From CANDYO01 sp964627795 (GTDB taxonomy: Bacteria; Pseudomonadota; Alphaproteobacteria; Rickettsiales; CANDYO01), in NCBI GenBank assembly GCA_964627795.1, contig CAZVLF010000006.1, forward strand, positions 73,445-137,444: a stretch of DNA of 64,000 nucleotides, written 5' to 3'. Both the position numbers and the translations under genes were made by a program. The notes under the pieces were generated by a model. The model worked only from the letters and a program-made list of their open reading frames with translations. It was not told where the DNA came from and did not search any database. This document shows positions 37,437 through 47,501 of this stretch, in pieces. How positions within the stretch are numbered: position 1 is the stretch's first letter; the number at the start of each line of letters is the position of its first letter.

Positions 37437-37815
37437 TTTTTCTAAGGATAGCTTTTTAAGAAGATATGGTAAAGGAACCTCAACTTGGATTAGTCAAAGA
37501 GCCTCTGCAATTTCTTTAATACCTCTGACTATATATTTTGTTTATATAACTCTATCTATAGCTATATACCCTGATATTGAAGCTATTGAGTCTATATTTA
37601 ATTCACCTTTTACAACAATATTAACTTCATTATTTATCACCATTGGAATATATCATGGAAGCCTTGGCATGAAAGAAATAATTGAAGATTATGTTCATTG
37701 TAAAAAACTTAAATATTCACTTATTTTAATGATCAAATTTGTAAGCATTATTTCAGCCATTTCAGCTGTTACTGCAATCCTTATATTGCATATATCAACC
37801 TTTACTTATAGTTAG
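37426..37815 (+). CDS. sdhD: Succinate dehydrogenase membrane anchor subunit
   Basis: Second anchor of complex II with three hydrophobic helices; GTSTWISQRASAISLIPL and IYHGSLGMKEIIEDYVH (heme-ligand helix) are typical of alphaproteobacterial SdhD. The frame is open from 37348, but the ATG at 37426, nine bases after GGAG, gives the expected length of about 130 residues. It overlaps the end of sdhC. Confidence 0.9.
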   Translation: MNNNFSKDSFLRRYGKGTSTWISQRASAISLIPLTIYFVYITLSIAIYPDIEAIESIFNSPFTTILTSLFITIGIYHGSLGMKEIIEDYVHCKKLKYSLILMIKFVSIISAISAVTAILILHISTFTYS

Positions 37816-37817
37816 AA

Positions 37818-38336
37818 CTATTTTTTAAGATGCTTGGTTTTTGAGGAAATATAATCCATAACAGCTAATAATACACCAGCTAACACAAATACTAAATGAG
37901 TAACTAATAATAGTTTTAATTTTTCTTTATCAAAACTCTGAGACATAAATATTCTTAAAAGATGTATTCCAGAAATTGCAACAATTGAAGAAATAAGCTT
38001 AAGCTTTAAAGTAGAAAAATCAACAGTTCCTTTCCAATCAGGTTGATCACTATTATCCTCTATATCAAAACTTGAGACAAAATTTTGATATCCAGAAAAT
38101 ATAACAATTAACATCAAGTTTCCCGCTAGTGACAAATCAATTAAAGATAATATTCCTAATATAACCTCACTTTCTTGAATATTAGGGATAATTTTAAAAA
38201 AATGTATTAAATCACCTATAAAACTATATAATAATCCAAGCATTGCTATGCTTAATCCTACATAGAAAGGAGCCATTATCCATCTTGTTGCAAATAGCCC
38301 TTTTTCTAAAATATTCTCAATCTTATATTTCTTCAT
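37818..38336 (-). CDS. UPF0114 (YqhA-type) integral membrane protein
   Basis: 172 residues with four hydrophobic segments. The start NILEKGLFATRWIMAPFY and the segments LSLIDLSLAGNLMLIV and FSTLKLKLISSIVAISGIHLL match the UPF0114 family. Its biochemical role is not established. It is convergent with sdhD, with two bases between the stop codons. Confidence 0.85.
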   Translation of the reverse strand: MKKYKIENILEKGLFATRWIMAPFYVGLSIAMLGLLYSFIGDLIHFFKIIPNIQESEVILGILSLIDLSLAGNLMLIVIFSGYQNFVSSFDIEDNSDQPDWKGTVDFSTLKLKLISSIVAISGIHLLRIFMSQSFDKEKLKLLLVTHLVFVLAGVLLAVMDYISSKTKHLKK

Positions 38337-38517
38337 AATAGTTACATTTTAGATGTTTAAATACAACTATAACAACAAAAAAGCAACCACACAATTAATT
38401 ACTTTATTAGATGTTCCATTTTAAGTTATTTTCTGCTAATTTATTTGTAAAGAAAGTAATGATTAACTATAAAATAAAATTTTTATATTTGCTAGGTTTG
38501 GTTGTTAAGGTTTTTGG

Positions 38518-41500
38518 ATGTCGAATTCTTTCAAGATATTTTCATTTAAATTGATCAAAGTATCTGCTGTCATACTGGTTTTGCTTGCTATAATCTTTAG
38601 AATGTCAGCTCAAATTATGGGAGCAGAAAAATATCACCAACAAGTTGTTAATCAGCTTGCAATAGCAACTGGAAAGCAAGTTAAAGTAAATGGGGAATTA
38701 TCCCTAAGAACTGTACCAATATTTAATAGAGCCCATATAATCATACCTAATATAGTTATTGATGATGCTAATAGTAAAACAAATCACTTTATGGAAGCTG
38801 AAAAAATAATAATTCACGCTTCTTTATTAGAGTTTCTTATTGGTAAAGTAGAAATAAAATCTATAGACATTCATAACGCTAAAATAAATTTTGAGTCAAT
38901 TTTATATTCAGACAATAGCTATTATAATAATTGGTCTTTTTTATCTTCAAACAATGTAAATAACTTCAGCCTAGATAACTTACAAATTTTTAATTCTCAA
39001 ATTTCTTATACTTCTCAGAATGATACGAAAAAAATTGAAGATGTTAATTTAATACTTAAAGTTACCAATAATATTAACATTAAAGGAAAAGCAAAATATG
39101 AGGATGAAATTTTAGATATTGATTTTAATTTGCTTGAAAACAATAAGGACAACCAAAAAATAGAAGCTAAAATTAGTTCTCAAGGAATGAAAGCAAATTT
39201 CAAAGGTAATATTTCAGAAGAGAAAAATAATTTTGGTTTTGCTGGAGATATTGATATAAAATTAAATAAACCAAGCTTCTTAAAGAATATAATTTCTAAC
39301 ATCACCCCCTTTCTTTCTCCTTTAGTAAGAACAGATTTTAAAGAAGAACTTTCTATTCAATCTGCACTGATTTTTAAAGACAGCACCTTAGACCTTAAAA
39401 ATTTATCAATCTCTTCAAGTAGAACGAGTGGAAAAGGAGATATTAAAACTAATTTTGTTGATGGAAGCTCTTATGTAAAGTTAAATTTTAGCATTTTAGA
39501 TACATCAGAATTTATTGCTTATGAAGGTAACAACCTTATTGGAGAAATAACAAATAAATCTTTATCCGATATAAGTGAAACAGATGACGACAACAATAAA
39601 GTAGGATATTTAAACTTTTCTTTGATAGACCAGCAAAATATATCTATATTTTTAGATATAAATAAATTTATTTTACCTCATTTCTCCCTTAATAATCTAT
39701 CTTTCGATTTCAGCACTAAAACAGGAAAAGTAAAAGCAGGTGATATATATTTTGAGATTGAAGAAAATAATTATAAAACCAAGTTTCAGTTAAATAACTT
39801 TAATTTTAAGAAAGTTGATGATATTTATCTTTTGCTAGGTAATTTTACCAATGAGGGAAATAACATTCAAGAATCCCTAAAGATACTCGAGTTAGACAAT
39901 TTTGTTCAGTTAAATGCAGAAAAACTAAATTATAAATTTGATTCACAAGTAATAATATCTCCAAAAGAAATCTCTCTTTTTAATATAAATGGAAAAATTG
40001 GCGATGATGGTATAATTAATGGAAGCATCGCAAGCACTCACGATGATATGAACCACTATAATATAGATTTAAAAATCAATAACCTTAACATTCATTCTAT
40101 AGACTTACCTTTAATTCAAGAAAGGCTTTCCACTCTAATAAAGAAATCAAATGAGGATGATTATTTATCTTACTTTAGATGGTTTCGAACTCTTGATTCC
40201 TCATATAGATTGAAATTTGATTTAACCAATTCTGTTTTTAACAATAATTCTATATCTAAACTTAAAGCTGTATGTAAACTTATGCCTGGTAGTATGGTTG
40301 TACAAACTGATCTTATTTCCAATTTTGCAGATGGTACCTATAGAGTTGAGCTTGCAGCTAATCAAATTAAACCTTCTCTTGATATTCAAGTGAATTCAAA
40401 CCAAATCAACTTAAAAACCTTTCAACTTATTATAAATAATTTTATTAATCCAACAAATAATAAAACTGATATTAATTTACCAGCCTTAGCAAATACCGAT
40501 AGCAACGACTCGATCGATAATGAAAATAATTTTAACCTCTTTAGAATCCATAAATATAATGCTAATTTTGATTTTAGCGTGCTAAAGCTTCAAACCCCAA
40601 CTAAAGAGATAAATAATTTAAGATTGATTGGTCACACATCTAATAAAATTCTTTATTTAGATACTATATACTTACAGATTTATGATGGAGAACTTCAAAC
40701 TCAAGGTAACATAAGTTTCTATGATCAAATTCTTTACCAATTTTCCTTTAATTCTGCTTTACTTAATTTAAAAAACATTCTGCAAGATATTTCGCCTTAT
40801 GAAGCTGATTTAGATGGAACTATAGGTGCTACTGGGTCTTTAGTTACTCAAGGAGAAAACTTTAAAAATATTTTACAAAATCTAGTCTTATCTATTAGGG
40901 TAGCCTCACCTTTAATTAATGTTAGTGGGATTAATTGTGATGAAATGATTGATATTGCACTTAAAAGGAAGCCTGCTAAAAAAGAGGAAGTTTTAAATAT
41001 AATTGATAATTATTTAAATAATGGTAACACAGAATTACTCCAGATTGATGGAACTTTCAATTCAAATAAAGGGGTAATTACTACAAATAACCTTATGTTT
41101 AAAACAAGATTTTCTAACGCAGTATTAGCGTTAACATTAGATTTAAATAATTTAAATTACTCCTCAAATGCAGCATTTTACTTTACCCCTTATACTCAAA
41201 ATAAACCAATTTCTTTCAGCATATTAAAATCAGGCAACCTAAAAAGTAAACCTTCCAAACAAATTGACAAAGATGAGTTAATTAAATATGCTAAACAACA
41301 ATATGGTATTGTAACTGATGAAGATATTGCTTTACAAAAAAGAAAAGAAGAAGAGCAAAAAAAGCTTCTTGCTCAAGATCCAGATAACAAAGACTATCTC
41401 TTTTATAAACTAGAACAAATGGATACTCCTTCTAAAAAATCTTCATCTGGCGATATTAAATTCCAAGAGAAATTACAATTAAAAACATATGACAATATCA

Positions 41501-41541
41501 ATCCAAGTAAAAACACTAATTTTTCAGAAAATAAAGAATAA
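38518..41541 (+). CDS. AsmA-family protein
   Basis: A 1,007-residue protein with one N-terminal membrane helix (VSAVILVLLAIIF) and a long beta-rich periplasmic part. TGKQVKVNGELSLRTVP near the start and the C-terminal domain around ADLDGTIGATGSLVTQG are AsmA/TamB-like. The family spans the periplasm and is tied to phospholipid transport to, and assembly of, the outer membrane. It overlaps the ampG-like gene by 53 bases. Confidence 0.85.
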   Translation: MSNSFKIFSFKLIKVSAVILVLLAIIFRMSAQIMGAEKYHQQVVNQLAIATGKQVKVNGELSLRTVPIFNRAHIIIPNIVIDDANSKTNHFMEAEKIIIHASLLEFLIGKVEIKSIDIHNAKINFESILYSDNSYYNNWSFLSSNNVNNFSLDNLQIFNSQISYTSQNDTKKIEDVNLILKVTNNINIKGKAKYEDEILDIDFNLLENNKDNQKIEAKISSQGMKANFKGNISEEKNNFGFAGDIDIKLNKPSFLKNIISNITPFLSPLVRTDFKEELSIQSALIFKDSTLDLKNLSISSSRTSGKGDIKTNFVDGSSYVKLNFSILDTSEFIAYEGNNLIGEITNKSLSDISETDDDNNKVGYLNFSLIDQQNISIFLDINKFILPHFSLNNLSFDFSTKTGKVKAGDIYFEIEENNYKTKFQLNNFNFKKVDDIYLLLGNFTNEGNNIQESLKILELDNFVQLNAEKLNYKFDSQVIISPKEISLFNINGKIGDDGIINGSIASTHDDMNHYNIDLKINNLNIHSIDLPLIQERLSTLIKKSNEDDYLSYFRWFRTLDSSYRLKFDLTNSVFNNNSISKLKAVCKLMPGSMVVQTDLISNFADGTYRVELAANQIKPSLDIQVNSNQINLKTFQLIINNFINPTNNKTDINLPALANTDSNDSIDNENNFNLFRIHKYNANFDFSVLKLQTPTKEINNLRLIGHTSNKILYLDTIYLQIYDGELQTQGNISFYDQILYQFSFNSALLNLKNILQDISPYEADLDGTIGATGSLVTQGENFKNILQNLVLSIRVASPLINVSGINCDEMIDIALKRKPAKKEEVLNIIDNYLNNGNTELLQIDGTFNSNKGVITTNNLMFKTRFSNAVLALTLDLNNLNYSSNAAFYFTPYTQNKPISFSILKSGNLKSKPSKQIDKDELIKYAKQQYGIVTDEDIALQKRKEEEQKKLLAQDPDNKDYLFYKLEQMDTPSKKSSSGDIKFQEKLQLKTYDNINPSKNTNFSENKE

Positions 41542-42922
41542 CTTCCCCCTTATTGCAGTATTTTTACTAGGTTTTTCTGCAGGTATACCCTTAGCAATGA
41601 CAGGGTCTACCTTAAGTATGTGGCTTTCACGAATCGATATTAATATTAAAACTATAGGGATGTTCTCCTTAGTGGTTTTACCATTCTCATTTAAATTCGT
41701 TTGGTCACCTATATTTGATAATATTGCCATTCCTTATTTTTCTAAAAAAATTGGCTTTAGGAAAAGCTGGCTTTTACTAATTCAAACTCTACTTATGCTA
41801 TCAATATTTTTCTTAGGCCAAATTTCACCAATAGAAAATATTTATTTTACAGCTTTATTCGCTACAATGGTTTCTTTTTTTTCTGCAAGCCAAGATATAC
41901 TGATTGATGCCTTAAGAATTGAGATATTAGATAAAGAAGAGCAGGCTCTTGGAGCAAGCTTATATGTTTATGGTTATAGAATAGCTATGTTAGTCTCTGG
42001 AGCAGGATCTCTAATGCTTTCAAACTTTTTAGATTGGAAGTTCGTTTATTTATTTATGAGCTTAAACATTTTAATAGGAATGCTAGGTGTTATTATAATT
42101 CAAGAACCTTCTTATTCCGCTGAGAAAATGTTGAAAGTGAAAAAGTTTAATGAGGTATTAAAATCAATATTAGGCTTATTTAAAAATAAAAAATTTTATG
42201 CTTTTGCTTTTTTTATAATATTTATAGTAAGTATATATAATTATGGAGTGCCTTCATATATATGCGTTGCAATTAGTTTAATATTTATTTCTTATACAAA
42301 GCATATATTTAAAGATTTTATTCCAGAGGCTATTTTAGATTTTTGCACTCGCAAAGACTGGATTGTAATCTCATTATTCATTCTTCTATATAAATATTCA
42401 GATACTCTTTTAGCATCATTACAAAGTAAATTTTATGTTGACCATGGCTTTTCAAATATAGAAATAGCATCTATAACAAAAATTTTTGGTTTTGTTATGA
42501 CAATGTTCGGGCTGTTTATTGGGGGATTGATATATTTAAAATTAAAAACCTTTAAAAGCTTATTTCTTGCTGGAATACTTCAAATTTTATCCAATCTTAT
42601 TTTTCTTTGGGTAGCTAACAGTAGTCATAATGTTCTTGGTCTTACAGTTGCTATTGCTATTGAAAATTTTACTGGTTCTATTAATACTGTAGTTTTAATT
42701 GCTTATTTAAGCAGTTTATGCTCAGTAAAATATAGCGCAACACAATATGCATTACTATCTTCTTTTGCCAATGTAGGTAGAACTGTGATGTCCGCTCCAG
42801 CGGGATATATAGCTTCCTCGGTGGGATGGAATAATTTTATTATTATTACAGCTTTAGTAGGCATACCTTCATTATTGATTTTATTTAAGCTTAGAGACAA
42901 CATAAAATCTTATGAAAATTAG
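41489..42922 (+). CDS. ampG: AmpG-like MFS permease
   Basis: A 477-residue PAT-family transporter with about 12-14 hydrophobic segments. LGFSAGIPLAMTGSTLSMWLS and FVWSPIFDNI match AmpG, which imports anhydro-muropeptides for peptidoglycan recycling; SASQDILIDALRIE is another family marker. Rickettsiales carry several AmpG paralogues with uncertain substrates. The start codon overlaps asmA by 53 bases; the end overlaps the response-regulator gene by 11 bases. Confidence 0.85.
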   Translation: MTISIQVKTLIFQKIKNNFPLIAVFLLGFSAGIPLAMTGSTLSMWLSRIDINIKTIGMFSLVVLPFSFKFVWSPIFDNIAIPYFSKKIGFRKSWLLLIQTLLMLSIFFLGQISPIENIYFTALFATMVSFFSASQDILIDALRIEILDKEEQALGASLYVYGYRIAMLVSGAGSLMLSNFLDWKFVYLFMSLNILIGMLGVIIIQEPSYSAEKMLKVKKFNEVLKSILGLFKNKKFYAFAFFIIFIVSIYNYGVPSYICVAISLIFISYTKHIFKDFIPEAILDFCTRKDWIVISLFILLYKYSDTLLASLQSKFYVDHGFSNIEIASITKIFGFVMTMFGLFIGGLIYLKLKTFKSLFLAGILQILSNLIFLWVANSSHNVLGLTVAIAIENFTGSINTVVLIAYLSSLCSVKYSATQYALLSSFANVGRTVMSAPAGYIASSVGWNNFIIITALVGIPSLLILFKLRDNIKSYEN

Positions 42923-43589
42923 CTCTTTTTCACCGCATATACTTTTAATAGATGATGATACGCGTATAAGAAATCTTCTTAAAAGATATTTGAATGAAAA
43001 TGGCTTTTTTGTTAGCACTCTTGAAAGCACTAAGAATGCAGATCAGCTAATTAACCAAATTAAGACTGATTTAATTATTCTTGATTTAATGTTACCTGAA
43101 GAAAATGGAGTAGATTTTGCTAAAAGAGTGAGACCTTATAATAATATTCCTATAGTAATGTTAACTGCTAAAGGTGAAGTTGAAGATAAAATAACTGGTT
43201 TAGAAACTGGAGCAGATGACTATATAATAAAACCTTTCGAACCCAAAGAATTACTTTTAAGAATAAAAAACATCCTTAAACGTAGTGCAACTCAAGAAAA
43301 TAAAGATATAATAAAGTTTTCTAATTTTAAATATATTGTAAGCAAGAATCTTCTTTTTAAAAATGATATACCTATTTCCCTATCAACCAGTGAAAACATC
43401 CTCCTGAAGCTACTTTTAAAACATAAAAACCATATACTTTCACGAGAATATTTATCTAATCATCTAGGAATTAATGAAAGATCCGTTGACGTGCAAATCG
43501 TTAGATTAAGAGGAAAAATAGAAGAAAATCATAATCAACCTATATATTTACAAACTATTCGCGGAAAAGGTTATATATTTAATATTTAG
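42912..43589 (+). CDS. OmpR-family response regulator
   Basis: 225 residues. The receiver domain has ILLIDDDTRIR (acidic pocket), LIILDLMLPEENG (phosphorylated Asp), MLTAKGE and DDYIIKPFEP (Lys). The C-terminal winged helix ends VDVQIVRLRGKIEE...TIRGKGYIFNI. It overlaps ampG by 11 bases. No histidine kinase is adjacent, so it is an orphan here. It may control envelope genes, as OmpR relatives often do. Confidence 0.93.
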   Translation: MKISSFSPHILLIDDDTRIRNLLKRYLNENGFFVSTLESTKNADQLINQIKTDLIILDLMLPEENGVDFAKRVRPYNNIPIVMLTAKGEVEDKITGLETGADDYIIKPFEPKELLLRIKNILKRSATQENKDIIKFSNFKYIVSKNLLFKNDIPISLSTSENILLKLLLKHKNHILSREYLSNHLGINERSVDVQIVRLRGKIEENHNQPIYLQTIRGKGYIFNI

Positions 43590-43632
43590 TTTTAATAATA
43601 TATACTTCTAACATATATAATCTATTATACCT

Positions 43633-44076
43633 TTAAACCAAATAAATATCATGTAAGGACTTATTATAATTATATATATTCATATGATTTGAGAGTTCAC
43701 TTGCGCAAAATTCATTTTCAAAATTAATTATTTCCTCGCTTTCATCAGGCAAGCTATGTAAAACCACATGATAACAACCAGGCTCTAATGTAACATTAGT
43801 TTTATATTCATCGCTTAAAAATAGCGAGCCAGATTTGTCCAAATTAATTTGCGATATTTTTGTACGGTAACTTAATAAAAAGGAAAAATTTATATCTTCA
43901 CTATTTATTATACTTGATAATGATTCAACTTCTAAAATTATAGAATAATTTTTTACATTTCTTACATCTAAAGTAGTATTACCAATATTTGCTAAAGTAA
44001 CCAAACCATTGTTAAGTAACTTATAACCAAAATACTCTTCAAGATTGTTGAGTTGAAAGATTATATTTTTTGGCAT
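43633..44076 (-). CDS. Hypothetical protein
   Basis: 147 residues, beta-rich by appearance, no signal peptide, no known motif. It starts 9 bases after the stop of the disrupted gene upstream and lacks a clear ribosome binding site, so it may depend on translation of that gene. Function unknown. Confidence 0.5.
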   Translation of the reverse strand: MPKNIIFQLNNLEEYFGYKLLNNGLVTLANIGNTTLDVRNVKNYSIILEVESLSSIINSEDINFSFLLSYRTKISQINLDKSGSLFLSDEYKTNVTLEPGCYHVVLHSLPDESEEIINFENEFCASELSNHMNIYNYNKSLHDIYLV

Positions 44077-44085
44077 AGGAGGATA

Positions 44086-45181
44086 CTATCGGTTAAGTAC
44101 CTCAATATCATGTGGGAGTAATGACTGAAAAATCATCTTTGATGAGTAATCTAAAGCAGAGCCAAATTCAAATTTTTCTTTATATAAACTTAGTTCATTC
44201 TCATTAGTCTGGTATAAACCATTTTCATTATAATGATCCTCAAAAATATGAGCAATAGAATGCATTGCAGAATTCCAATTATTATGTAGAATTGGTATTA
44301 TAAATCGATTAATAGTTTGAGTTAAAATATTATTTTGGTTTTCATAATGAAGCAAAGCAGAAGGTGCAGAATTTATATCTAGACCTGGCTCAATAATAAG
44401 CTTACTTTCAGGGCAATTATCAGTTAGCTCAAAATTAATATTGCTATTATAAGCAATTAAAGTTTTTAAAGCATTATCAATCCAATTTACAATTTGCATC
44501 TTCCTTTCAGTCGTAAGCTCATTATTTTCAGATGGTTTAAATACAAAACTGTTAATTTGGTTTTCAATTAATTGCTCTAGGCTATTAATTCCAGGTGTTT
44601 GTTTAAAATATAAGTCAGCAAGATTGGTTTGATTAAATATATATAATTTTGAAAACTCAATCTCACTTATATTTAATAAATCTAAAAACTCTTTCAAAGA
44701 AGGACAGTTTATTGTATTAAGCAAATTTTGTGACAATAAAAATTTTATATAATCTTCTAATGCTAGAGCTCTAGCATAATTAGTTCATAAGTATTAGCAT
44801 AACTAGAAGTTTTAACAAAAAATTTTCCTTCTTCAGTTATATCTACTAAATGGTCTCTATGATATTCAGGACAATTTCATATATATCTTCAAGGCAAAAA
44901 AGCTCTTCACCTACAAATGGTAGGAGAATAGTAGAATGTTCTTCTTTATATTTTTTAATATAAGAGCGAACAATATTGTTGATTCTATTTTGAAATCCAA
45001 TTTCACCTTCCATATCTATATAATACTTTATATTAGTTATACCATTTCCATCTGTTGAATATTTTTGCTTCATTATTAAGGATGAAATATGTTGATGCGG
45101 TATATTATTATGTCTACTGATTATTAACCTCACAACCAATTGTATAGTTAATATATTAACTATATGTTTTAAAAATATCAA
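44086..45181 (-). pseudogene. Disrupted gene: two apparent single-base frameshifts
   Basis: Three overlapping minus-strand frames read as one protein of about 365 residues. The first runs from 45181 to about 44870, the middle from there to about 44790 (CPEYHRDHLVDITEEGKFF...YANTYE), the last from about 44785 to the stop at 44086 (NYARALALEDYIKFLL...). Adding one A in each of two short A runs (near 44872 and near 44784) would join all three. Taken alone, 44846-45181 (111 codons) and 44086-44736 (216 codons) look like separate genes, but the second has no ATG at its apparent start. Real decay and sequencing error are both possible. No family is recognised. Confidence 0.55.
44760..44777. repeat. 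18-bp perfect palindrome
   Basis: ATGCTAGAG followed by its exact reverse complement, with no spacer. It lies beside the second apparent frameshift of the disrupted gene and contains its in-frame stop. Confidence 0.8.
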
Positions 45182-45287
45182 GCTATCATAATATATAATT
45201 AAATTTTAGCTTGCCAATAAGATTCAAGTTAATATCTGGCGAAATAAAATAGAACCAAGATTAATTGTTAATACCGTAAATGTTAAA

Positions 45288-45317
45288 TTAAAAAAGGGCT
45301 CTTTTACAAGAACCCTT
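45288..45317 (-). terminator. Rho-independent terminator downstream of rne
   Basis: A 10-bp stem (45308-45317 with 45294-45303, one G-U pair), a GTAA loop and a run of T on the minus strand lie 30 bases past the rne stop. The rest of 45182-45347 is unremarkable. Confidence 0.85.
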
Positions 45318-45347
45318 AACATTTATCTTCGACTAAAAATAGTATTT

Positions 45348-47498
45348 TTAATCAAGAAGTCTTTGCCACCAGCTTTTAATAGTAGATTTCTTTTCGTTTT
45401 TCTTTTGCTCTGGTCTTCTATTTCTTGATTTCCAGCGAGAATTTCTTCCCCTTGGTTTTCTTGAATCTTCTTGTTGAAAAATTAAGTCAGGTTTTGAATT
45501 TGAATATCCGGCAGATTCTTCTGAATTACCACGTGAAATTTTTCTTCTTCCTTTGTTAGAAGATGATTTTTTAAACCTATTATTTCTATTGTTATGTATA
45601 TAGCCATCCGAAGTCTGGCTCATAACTATATCTTCATTAACCTTATATGGTGAAAGATGTATTCCTAAACCTAATTGTTCCTCTTGAAGTGAAACTTGTT
45701 CTTCAATATCCTCTACTCCATAAGAATCAAAATGTTCTTCATCATTAAGTTTTGGCCCTTCATTTTTGCTTAAATTCTTTTCACTCTTATTAGTTTTTTC
45801 AATAGCATAACCATCATAATAAACTGTATTTTCTTTATTGATGATAATCTTACATTTGTAATCTTCTTCAAGGCGAACTAAATCAAGTCTCTTTTCATTT
45901 AATAGATGCATAGCAACTTCAGGATGAGCAAACACATTTAAAACTTCAATATCAGATTTATAAATTTCATTTTCAATGGTTCTTAACATCATCATTGCGT
46001 TAGAATCAAAAGATTTAACATGCCCTTTTCCGTTACAACCAGGACATTTAATAGTGTTAGACTCAGTAAAGCTTGATTGTAGTCTTTGTCTTGAAAGTTC
46101 CAGCAAACCAAATGGGCTAATTGTACTCATTTGAACTTTTGCACGATCTGTAGCAAATGCATCTCTCATTGCTCTTTCAACGTTTTTTCTATTATTTACT
46201 TCAAGCATATCAATAAAGTCTACAACAATAAGTCCTGATAAATCTCTTAGTCTTAATTGTCTTGCCACTTCCACAGCCGCTTCTAAATTTGTTTTAAGAG
46301 CGGTTTCTTCAATGTTTTTTTCATTTGTTGATTTTCCAGAGTTAACATCAATTGCAATTAATGCTTCTGTTTGGTTAATAACTAAGTATCCACCTGATGA
46401 CAAAGGAACAACTGGGTTATATAAAGAAGATATTTGTTCATCAACTTTAAATTTTGAAAAAATAGGAACTTTAGATCTATATTCTTTTATTTTGTTAACG
46501 TGAAGAGGAAGTATCTTTTTGATAAATTCCTTTGCCATCTTGTAGGCATCAGATCCTTGAATTAATATTTCACTAATTTCGCTACTATATAAATCTCTAA
46601 TTGTTCTTTTAATTAAATCGCTCTCTGCGTGAATAAAAGTGTTAACTGGAGCAGAAACAGCAATTTCTCTAATACTATTCCATAATCTCACAAGATAGAA
46701 ATAATCTCTTCTTATTTCTTGAGCTTTTTTACCTGCACCAGCAGTTCTTAAAATAACACTAACTCCCTCTGGCAAGCTAATAGTAGATAACACCTTTCTT
46801 AAGTGTTTTCTGTCAGATGGATTAATGATTCTTCTTGAAATTCCTCCTTGTCTATCACTATTAGGCATCAAAACACAATAACGCCCAGCAAGAGAAATAT
46901 AACTTGTACAAGCAGCTCCTTTATTTCCTCTTTCTTCTTTTATAACTTGAACAAGTATCGCTTGTCCTTTTTTGATAACATCTTGAATTTTATATTTTTG
47001 ATGAATTGAATTAATTCTTTTAAAATCCTCGTCAATTATATCATCTTCTTCTGCATCTTCTATTTCTTTAGGTTCTTCATTAGGAAGAACATTATCTCCT
47101 CCATTTAATGTATCTACAACTTGTGGTGATCCATTTTTATCGCTTATACCTTCTTCTTCAAAATTATCCACTTCAGGCACTTCAGGTAAAACAATTAAAG
47201 GTAGCTTATCCGCTAATTGAGAACCATCGCTCTCTTGACTAAAATTACCTTCCTCTTCTAAAAAATAACTAGGGTGTATTTCGTCAAATGGAAGAAACCC
47301 ATGTTTATCACCTCCATATTCAATAAAAGCAGCCTGAAGTGAAGGTTCCACGCGTGAAACACGAGCTAGATAAATATTACCTTTAAGCTGTTTTTTGTGA
47401 GCATTTTCAAAATCAAAATCTTGAACCACGCTCCCATCATGAATTACAACTCTGGTTTCCCCAGAGTAAACTGCATCAATTAATATTTTCTTTGACAT
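45348..47498 (-). CDS. rne: Ribonuclease E/G
   Basis: Endoribonuclease of the RNA-decay machinery. 716 residues. The S1 RNA-binding domain (GNIYLARVSRVEPSLQAAFIEYG) is interrupted by a long acidic insert (residues about 85-170, Asp/Glu-rich), as in other alphaproteobacteria. The catalytic domain has IAIDVNSGKST and LIVVDFIDM (metal-binding Asp residues). CPGCNGKG is the Zn-link. The basic Arg/Ser/Asn-rich C-terminal tail probably binds RNA or partners. The ATG at 47498 follows GGAG by ten bases. Confidence 0.95.
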   Translation of the reverse strand: MSKKILIDAVYSGETRVVIHDGSVVQDFDFENAHKKQLKGNIYLARVSRVEPSLQAAFIEYGGDKHGFLPFDEIHPSYFLEEEGNFSQESDGSQLADKLPLIVLPEVPEVDNFEEEGISDKNGSPQVVDTLNGGDNVLPNEEPKEIEDAEEDDIIDEDFKRINSIHQKYKIQDVIKKGQAILVQVIKEERGNKGAACTSYISLAGRYCVLMPNSDRQGGISRRIINPSDRKHLRKVLSTISLPEGVSVILRTAGAGKKAQEIRRDYFYLVRLWNSIREIAVSAPVNTFIHAESDLIKRTIRDLYSSEISEILIQGSDAYKMAKEFIKKILPLHVNKIKEYRSKVPIFSKFKVDEQISSLYNPVVPLSSGGYLVINQTEALIAIDVNSGKSTNEKNIEETALKTNLEAAVEVARQLRLRDLSGLIVVDFIDMLEVNNRKNVERAMRDAFATDRAKVQMSTISPFGLLELSRQRLQSSFTESNTIKCPGCNGKGHVKSFDSNAMMMLRTIENEIYKSDIEVLNVFAHPEVAMHLLNEKRLDLVRLEEDYKCKIIINKENTVYYDGYAIEKTNKSEKNLSKNEGPKLNDEEHFDSYGVEDIEEQVSLQEEQLGLGIHLSPYKVNEDIVMSQTSDGYIHNNRNNRFKKSSSNKGRRKISRGNSEESAGYSNSKPDLIFQQEDSRKPRGRNSRWKSRNRRPEQKKNEKKSTIKSWWQRLLD

Positions 47499-47501
47499 CA
47501 A

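Noticed and set aside
45215..45317. Similarity of the rne 3' region to 29050-29110 (both contain AATGTTAAATTAAA-type sequence)
   Set aside because: The match is short and AT-rich, and falls in a terminator region; chance is sufficient.
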